A DNA stretch of 64,000 nucleotides, taken from the NCBI GenBank assembly GCA_964036155.1, contig OZ038422.1:72129201-72193200 (forward strand), given 5' to 3'. Positions 57,414 through 64,000 of this stretch are shown piece by piece (within the stretch, counting starts at the first letter, position 1; each line of letters begins with the position of its first letter). Under the pieces are notes generated by a model. It saw only the letters and a list, made by a program, of their open reading frames with translations. It was not told the DNA's origin and searched no databases. Source of the stretch: Diploscapter coronatus. Lineage: Eukaryota; Nematoda; Chromadorea; Rhabditida; Rhabditidae. Position numbers and translations under genes: made by a program.

Positions 57414-60400
57414 ATGATGAGCTGTAAAGCCTTGCTAAGGTCATTGATATTTCTATCGTCGTTGACGCAGATTAGTTTTGGTAAGTTCGAAAATTGTCAT
57501 TATTGGAGGATTCTATGTGTTCATCTTAATCAAATGCGTAGTGATTTTTTGAGGTGTTGTATTTGTGTTCCCCGGTTCACGAATTTCACAAAAAGAAAAG
57601 TACACTTTCAGCGATAATCGGCGCTCGATGCAACTCAAAAGTCTCATGTAGTCCAGGAGAATTCTGCAACGTGTTCGTTTGTCGTCGTGATAATTGTCTG
57701 AACACTCAACAATGTCAGAAGGTTAGTGGTTTTCGGATAAATACGAATGTTTTCTTTCTCAGCTCCAGCACGATCATTGTCATTTTTTGCTAAAATTTTG
57801 ATCCAATTTGAACAACTTATTCCATTCATTAATGATTAACGCAGAATGCAAGATGCAAGACGAAGAAGATTATTTTTCAGGGTGAAATCTGCCAAAATGG
57901 TAACGTGAACGGTAAAATGAAGCAGGCATGCTTCTTGTTTTCGACCGTAAAGAGCGTTAACGGTAATGGAAAGGAAACCCCTATGAGGAAGGAGTCCACC
58001 GGTAAAATCAATATCACAACTGGTAAATTTTCATTCATGCAGCAGTTTCGAATCTGGGAAAGTTCAATGAAAATTTACTATCTTTAAGAAATCTTATGCA
58101 TGTTTCAAATTTAATGAATACCAATAGAACGATGATAAATAGTTTATCCAGAGCAAAGTGTTGATAATCGTCCAAAATGATTCAGAGCACTACTGCCCAG
58201 GCGGAGGCGCGGTGGTAGTGAATTCGAATGGGAAATTAGCGACTTGCGATTTGACTACCCATTGTACATCAACGCACGTCTGTAATCCACAACATGGAAT
58301 TTGCTGCACAAGTAAGAAAATTTCTAAAGGATACATAGGAATGTTCGAAAACTTCAGAGATCAGAACCTGCCCTCGACCAACGAAAACGATCATGAACGC
58401 TGTCACTGGGAAGCCGGTCATGTGTCAGGTAGTTTTTTAAAGAAAATCCTTGCAAAAATCAAATTTTTCGAAAGAATGAAAAAATTCCAGATAAAAAATG
58501 GACGAGTGATGCCGTGCCCAGGAGATGGGTATTGCGAAAAGAAGACTGGATTCTGCTGTCAGGTGGAAAAGAAGCCGACGGTTGATGGAAGCAGGGAAAG
58601 TAGGACTTGCTGCTTGAAATCTTTGAACGATGGTATAAATTCAGTCAAGACAACGAAGACAACGGAACCACCAAAAGGAAGACCGTGGAGAGGATCGTCT
58701 TGCAATCCAGCAGAAGGATGCAGCGGAAATGCTGCTTGTATCTGTAGTGGAAAGGGGACTTGCAGGCATATTTTTGAAAAGATTTTTTGACAAAACAAAA
58801 ACGCGATGAAATCATTTGAATTGTAATGGAGTTTGATAATTTTGAGACATTTATTTTAATTTTGGCAATTTGGTGGAAATAAGTTTCAAGATTTTATGAG
58901 AGTCAACATTCAAAACTCAGTATTCGATACGATCAGCTCCCCTATACAAAAATACGACTTTAGATGCGAGTGTCCAACCGAATTCGGGTATACAGTTGCT
59001 CCAGATGGCAAGACCTGCTTGAGAGCCAGAAGGAGATTGAGAGTAACAATTGCTACCATATTTAACGAATGAAAGAAATTTTAGGAGAAGTGCAAATCTG
59101 ATATGGAGTGTTCAGCAGCATTCTCCGAATGTGCCACCGGAGGCTGTCGGTGCAAGAAGGGGTTCCAGAGAGATGGAAGTGGAGGATGCAAACCGATAGG
59201 TAGAAAGATGTTTTCCGAAACTTTTTAGTTCATCAAATGACGCTGAATCGTTGGGTTTAATCTGAACGCCATCAAGACACAAGATGAAACATAGTTTCCA
59301 ATAGTGTAAAAAATTCAGAATATCGATGTGTGAACCGTGGAGAGCCTCTGAGGCGAGATGAGAAACTGGTGACTTGTGCTTTGAGAGCATCCACGATTGC
59401 ATTCCGAAGTCTGAAGAACAGCAGTGAATTGATGAAGATTAACGCTGGCTTGATAGGTAATTATCAAATATGTTACAAATAAAGACTAATCCGGCTACCG
59501 AACCCCAATCAACACTAGTTTCAAGTCACGCAAATCCAATATTTCGTAAAATTCAGAGGAAACGAAGAATGTCAGCCTCTCAATGCTTCATTTTCATGGG
59601 AACGATAGAGACAATTGCCCGGAAGACTATTACTGTGTACCGGTGTTCGATGACGCTACCAGACCGGGATATTATCAGGTGCGATCTTTAAATATAATAT
59701 CTGTTTGCGAAAACTGTTACATGCGAGAAACTCAACTTCTGCTTGGCATAGTTTCATTTCGAATTCTGGGGAATTCGAAAATTTTGATAATTTTGTTCAA
59801 CATTGGAGGCAAAATTTATCCTGCTTATTATCTATTGACACAAACTGGAAAATCTCTCATTCATACATACGATGAAATATCTAATATTTGGAAAAAAGAC
59901 AGATCTTCTGAAAAAAAATAATAGAGAACTACTTTAGGGCTTCTGCTGCCCAGCTCCTTCAGAAACGAAACCCGTCTGTCCAGTCGGAGAGCCACACGAG
60001 TCAAGTTTCCCTCCGGACTACGGCTGTCAGAGTTGCCCTTCCGACTATTTCTGTCATCGTGATAACATCGCTACTGATAAGGCGGTAAAATGACTCTATC
60101 TCGTCAATCTTCAAGAATTCTGCTATTTCAAGCTCTGCTGCCCAAAGCCTTGCGTCTCACTCGAAGACATCTACCATGACGGCCAGTGCTATTCGATGGC
60201 GTATTATGGCGATAGTTGTCATGTGAGTTTTAAATTTCCTCACGACTTTAGATTTGGGAAATAGAATAATCTGACTAGTAAAAGTAGATGAGGCTTCAAT
60301 TGGTTTTACCAACTCACTCCCTGTGATGCAAAGTCGGCGTCTAATTTGTACAACTGATCTGAGAAGATTAATGATTTCAGATCTCTGCTCAATGCGTCTA

Positions 60401-61255
60401 CACGAAGAACACTGCCTTGTCGTCGTCGGAAGAGTATTCTGAATTGGCGAAGATGGAATGCACCAGGGGAATCTGCTCGTGCCCAGATGGATTCTACTTC
60501 GCCGATGGGGAATGCAAGCGTAAACTTTCGAATATCAGCAGAAAATGACTACTTATCCTTGAGTATAGTACGAGAAAGCTCGTGATATGATTGTGTATGA
60601 TCCAAGATTTCAAATATCTTACAAGAAAGGGCAAAACGAGTAATTCAGGAGTCATGTGTACCGTCGGATTGCGAGGAGAACCTTCAGTTGATGACAGTGG
60701 ATTTCTGATTCGATGCAGCCGATCGGCTGACTGCTCACAGGGACATATGTGCGACCCGAATACGCATGTTTGCTGCAAGGGAATCAATCGTGAGTTCGGA
60801 GTTATACTACTTGAACATCATGGAATTGAATTATCGTGATTGAAATAGAACTCGAAAGAAAATGTTATATCTTTTCCAAATCATAACCTTCCAAAAGCCA
60901 TTTGGAAAAAAGAGTTGCATCGTTGCAGCTGAAATAGGATGGGGTTTGGTAGGGAAAAGATTCTCTTTCCATACTACTTCGTATGCAACGATGCAATTGC
61001 TGCAAATACTTTTTTCAGATTACGAACTAAAATATTTATTGGACCGTATAATTATTTTCAGGCTGCCCCAAAGACCACGTCGAAACCGGCGAATTGTGTA
61101 CGAACTCCGAATGCAAAGGAGAAAACGAGATGTGTCATCGACTGAAGGACGGCAAGCTGAAGGTGTGCTGCGTGCTGGATGACACAGCGATGAATGATGC
61201 AGGGAATTCGACGAAGCAGGCGCAACATAATGTTTGGTATCAACCTTCATTTTAA
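57414..61255 (+). CDS. Large Cys-rich secreted protein with EB/lustrin-type and EGF-like modules
   Basis: This is a predicted secreted extracellular protein with signal peptide MMSCKALLRSLIFLSSLTQI. Repeated modules carry the CC-type ends common in nematode EB/lustrin proteins: RCNSKVSCSPGEFCNVFVC, EHYCPGGGAVVVNSNGK ending HGICCT, a short KIRTCPRPTKTIMN module, PCPGDGYCEKKTGFCCQ, an EGF-like run CRCECPTEFGYTVAPDGKTC, CKSDMECSAAFSECATGGCR, NCPEDYYCVPVFDDATRPGY, GFCCPAPSETKPVCPVGEPH, LCCPKPCVSLEDIYHDGQCY, CTRGICSCPDGFYFADGECK, CSRSADCSQGHMCDPNTHVC, and a final CPKDHVETGELC to KVCCVLDD. It ends in NVWYQPSF. The frame switch at 58312-58357 (46-nt intron) is needed to restore the Cys pattern. One intron (58766-58973) appears to be GC-AG. 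The third exon may end earlier at GTAACG (57901), which is also in phase. Exact function is unknown. Confidence 0.82.
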
Positions 61256-61616
61256 TTAACAAATGTGTAACTTCCCGATAATTCATTGAAATACTTTATC
61301 TTCGCGTTATGCATGTTTCCTTATTCATTTCAGAGTCTAAAATGTATCATTTCTGAGTAGTCGGTAGTAAGAAAGTTTAGATTGCATGACCTTAATTTTC
61401 AAAAAGTTGAAATTTTATTTCAGCGGTTGCAATCAATATCAAAGAGTTCAGCTACCAATTATTCGGATTTGTCCAAGAACTAATTGCGGAAAATGATTAT
61501 ATGTGTTAGAAATTGAAATTTGAAATTTGATTGTCTGTACATAATGATTTGAATGTTTTATTTATTTTCTCAAGATCTATCGATGGAATATCTGATATAG
61601 TAATTTGAGATGTTCA

Positions 61617-61622
61617 AATAAA
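61617..61622 (+). terminator. Poly(A) signal of the EB-type gene
   Basis: AATAAA lies 362 nt after the stop and only 44 nt from the end of the convergent gene on minus, so the two 3' ends nearly touch. Confidence 0.5.
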
Positions 61623-61665
61623 TAACTTCATGCCAACGAAGAGATACAAATGCATAAAAAAAACT

Positions 61666-62569
61666 TCAATGCGAGTGTCCATGATTCAGACTAACTTGGC
61701 TGTTCCCCGTACTTCTTAACGTCATTCTCACGTGACGATCACCAGTATCCCAATCCTCTACGACTTTTTTCGCGAAAATAAAGAGTTTGATGGAGACTGC
61801 AACTTGTTTTCACCTTCTGCGAGTTTGGAGAAATCTTACCAGCTGTAATAATAAAGTAGAGAACAGCTACTATTCCAATTAACTTTAACGGTGATGCGAT
61901 CTTTGAATTTTCTCCTGAAAGCTCAGCCTTGTTTTATTTTGCAGAAACTTAACCTTCAATCCAATATTGATACAAACATAGTACCGACCCTATGATACTT
62001 AACGCAAATGAGATGGTCTAAATTATGAGAGTTTCGGTAAAAATTAACTAAGCTTACATAAATTCCAACCAATACATAAAGAGCTTTTCCAACATCAATT
62101 AGAATGCACCTGATTACCAAGGCTGTCACAGCTATCTAGAAAAAGGCTAACAAAAATTTAATTTCATGAAATTTCGGACCATGAAAAAATTGACGATGAT
62201 ATTAAATCCTCCTACATGGATGAATTTGCGATCTATCAACCCCTTTTTAGTATTCTCGTAATGTTTCTGGGCTTCCGTCGAATTTTTAAACTTTGGTTGC
62301 TTATCCCTGCTCAATTGGTAATGCCGAAAAGCTTCTTAGCTTGTTTTAAAGCAACTCCCATCAGTTGAGTCTGGATGAGTTTTACAACCAGCGGATTCAT
62401 TATAGTAAATAGAAAATGGAATCACGCTTAGAATTAGTGTAAATATGGTGCAGACAACTAAATCAATAATTAGAGTGCGCTGAAACCAAAGTAAATTCTA
62501 AAAAATGAATGGAGAAATTACCCTTGGATGCTTATCCCAAAAGCGATTTTTCTTGGTGATTTTTACCAT
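61666..62569 (-). CDS. Four-TM protein, downstream tandem paralog
   Basis: This is an unrecognised small multi-pass membrane protein of about 200 residues. The chain reads MVKITKKNRFWDKHPR, then TM1 RTLIIDLVVCTIFTLILSVI, an extracellular loop with YNESAGCK and FKNSTEAQKHY, TM2 FIHVGGFNIIVNFFM/IAVTALVIR, TM3 TISFALSIIGSVLCLYQYWI, TM4 PLKLIGIVAVLYFIITAG, and a polar tail ending QVSLNHGHSH. Intron phases match those of the neighbouring paralog. The frame is continuous through the first loop except for an in-frame TAA at 62336-62338. A 54-nt in-phase intron (donor GTAAAACTC, acceptor GAAG) would remove it, but that acceptor is poor. The gene is therefore either normal with an odd intron or recently broken. 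Confidence 0.65.
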
Positions 62570-62848
62570 GTTTCAAATATACCGGACAGGTTTTTGAGGA
62601 ATAAAAGAAGAAGAAGAATCAAATACGCTAGTAAACGCAGCAATTGTTTGATGTTAAAATAACAAGAACTTGGAGCGAACCAGTCGTTTGAAAAATTAGA
62701 TGATCTCATAGATATGGCCGGAGGAGTGAAAAGTTATTGAATACTCGAGCGATTTCATCTGACTTCGTTTATTGATCACCTTCAGAGTATTCAATATCAT
62801 ACACATAGTAATTTTTACAATATTTAAAATATTCCATCTTTTATTTAC

Positions 62849-63775
62849 TCATAATCTTGATTCAATTCGAATGCGATGTACTCCTTGAGGTTCATTTTCT
62901 CGTGCCGACATATTCTTGTAGACTCTCCAAAGCAGAATTAGGATCAAGAAGCCGACTGAATTAAAATCATTAAAAAAATAAAAACAGCAAAATTTTACCA
63001 TCTGCATCAATAAAACATAATACTCCTAAGATAAGAGATTTCTTCCAATTCACAGATCCGTGGATAGCGGTTGCTAAATTTGACTATTCTTTTGAAATTT
63101 ACATGGTAGTTTTATAATTAATATTGGCGTTAGCTAGATATTAGGAAAATAATTAAACGGAAAAATAGTGGAGAAAATAGGATAGGGTATCAACTGATAT
63201 TGGTTTAGAATTGTTGCAAAGTTACCTATTGCTTCGATAAACCAATACAAAGAGAACACTACGGAAATTGTTGCGATAAGAATCTAAAACAATATGTATA
63301 TACATTCTTTAAATATCGAATGACTTACGTAAATAGCAATGGTAATTATAATTCCCCATTCTATTTCTTTGGCCACAAAATACATCATCGGAATCGTCAA
63401 AATAGCCTGAAGATTTGTGTATTTTTAGAAATAGGTTGGAATAAATTACGTTTAAAACGAATGACGTCCACAAGAATACGCACATGAATGTGAAATATTT
63501 TCGAGTCATTGAGGATGTTTCAGTTTCAATTGCGAACGGTAAAGTTGTATCATTTAGGTGATTTTTGTATTCAATCAACTCATAGAAGAACTCTCCGATT
63601 ATAATAATTGAAGTTATCATTGCACTCAACATGAAGAGCGCTATGAGAGGCTTCTGAAGTTTTAATTTAAACAAATATTTAAAATGAAACGCAACATTTT
63701 AAGATAATAGTTCTTCTGTAACTAGCTAACCTTGGGACCGGTTTTGAAGCATTGATATTTTTCTCTGTTCGACAT
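62849..63775 (-). CDS. Four-TM protein, upstream tandem paralog
   Basis: This is an unrecognised four-pass membrane protein of about 190 residues. Exon 1 gives MSNREKYQCFKTGPK (ATG at 63775). Exon 2 gives KPLIALFMLSAMITSIIIIG with loop sequon LNDTTLPF and then YFTFMCVFLWTSFVLN. Exon 3 gives AILTIPMMYFVAKEIEWGII, exon 4 ILIATISVVFSLYWFIEA, exon 5 TAIHGSVNWKKSLILGVLCF. Exon 6 gives VGFLILILLWRVYKNMSARE and ends RIRIESRL. All donors are GTA or GTT and frames join cleanly. Topology (N-in, four helices, first loop glycosylated, basic C-tail) and intron phases equal those of the gene 280 bp downstream. A tandem duplication is inferred. Function is unknown. Confidence 0.75.
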
Positions 63776-64000
63776 AGCTTATCTTAAACATTTAAATTTA
63801 AATTGAAAAATTTCTGAATATTGGCAGCCAAGATTGCAAAAAAATACAGAAAATCTATTCAGAACTCCAAATTTGATATTTTACATTGTGCAAAAGCATG
63901 AATGGCATTTATTCAGAGTGTTTAGGAATGCAGGTATCATCAAAAGAAATCATAAATACAGGCTGAAGGTTTCTTCCATCAATTTCTGCAACCTTCGGTT
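63776..64000. other. Upstream flank of the four-TM gene
   Basis: This is AT-rich sequence with no recognisable gene. It probably contains the promoter of the minus-strand four-TM gene. Confidence 0.4.

Overview
The window looks like nuclear DNA of a free-living or rhabditid-type nematode. It is AT-rich, genes are split by many short introns (about 40-350 nt) with TTTCAG-type acceptors, and several ATGs sit directly behind an acceptor-like AG, as expected for spliced-leader addition. The protein families (a CxxCASFF nuclear receptor, tandem secreted class-3 lipases, an EB/lustrin-type Cys-rich protein) fit a nematode. I cannot name the species. All gene models were assembled by eye from exons, using frame continuity across introns and remembered family sequences. 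No search was run.

Layout. 1-3.8 kb: no gene recognised. 3.8-7.1 kb (minus): mitochondrial ribosomal protein bL33m followed by SRP receptor beta, 260 bp apart and possibly an operon. 7.4-9.0 kb (plus): the U5 snRNP protein DIB1/TXNL4A, divergent from that pair across a 0.3 kb promoter. 10.4-15.9 kb (plus): two tandem secreted class-3 lipases with a shared TATA/GATA promoter layout. 16.4-18.7 kb (minus): a short nuclear receptor that appears to have a DNA-binding domain only. 20.7-24.9 kb (plus): MCM-binding protein. 30.1-42.5 kb (plus): a PALS1/Stardust-type MAGUK with an extra N-terminal PDZ domain and a 6.3 kb intron. 42.5-53.4 kb: gene-poor, T/C-rich DNA. 53.4-56.5 kb (plus): an unrecognised Cys-rich membrane or GPI-type protein. 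57.4-61.3 kb (plus): a large Cys-rich EB/EGF-like secreted protein. 61.7-63.8 kb (minus): two tandem four-TM paralogs.

How the genes relate. SRPRB, bL33m, DIB1 and MCMBP are housekeeping genes (ER targeting, mitochondrial translation, splicing, replication). The lipases are probably intestinal, judged from secretion signals and CTGATAAG sites. The MAGUK is an apical polarity scaffold. The most unusual observation is an apparent AT-AC intron in the first lipase. Other points of note are a GC-AG intron in the EB gene, the MAGUK domain layout, the apparently ligand-domain-free nuclear receptor, and several foldback elements in introns.
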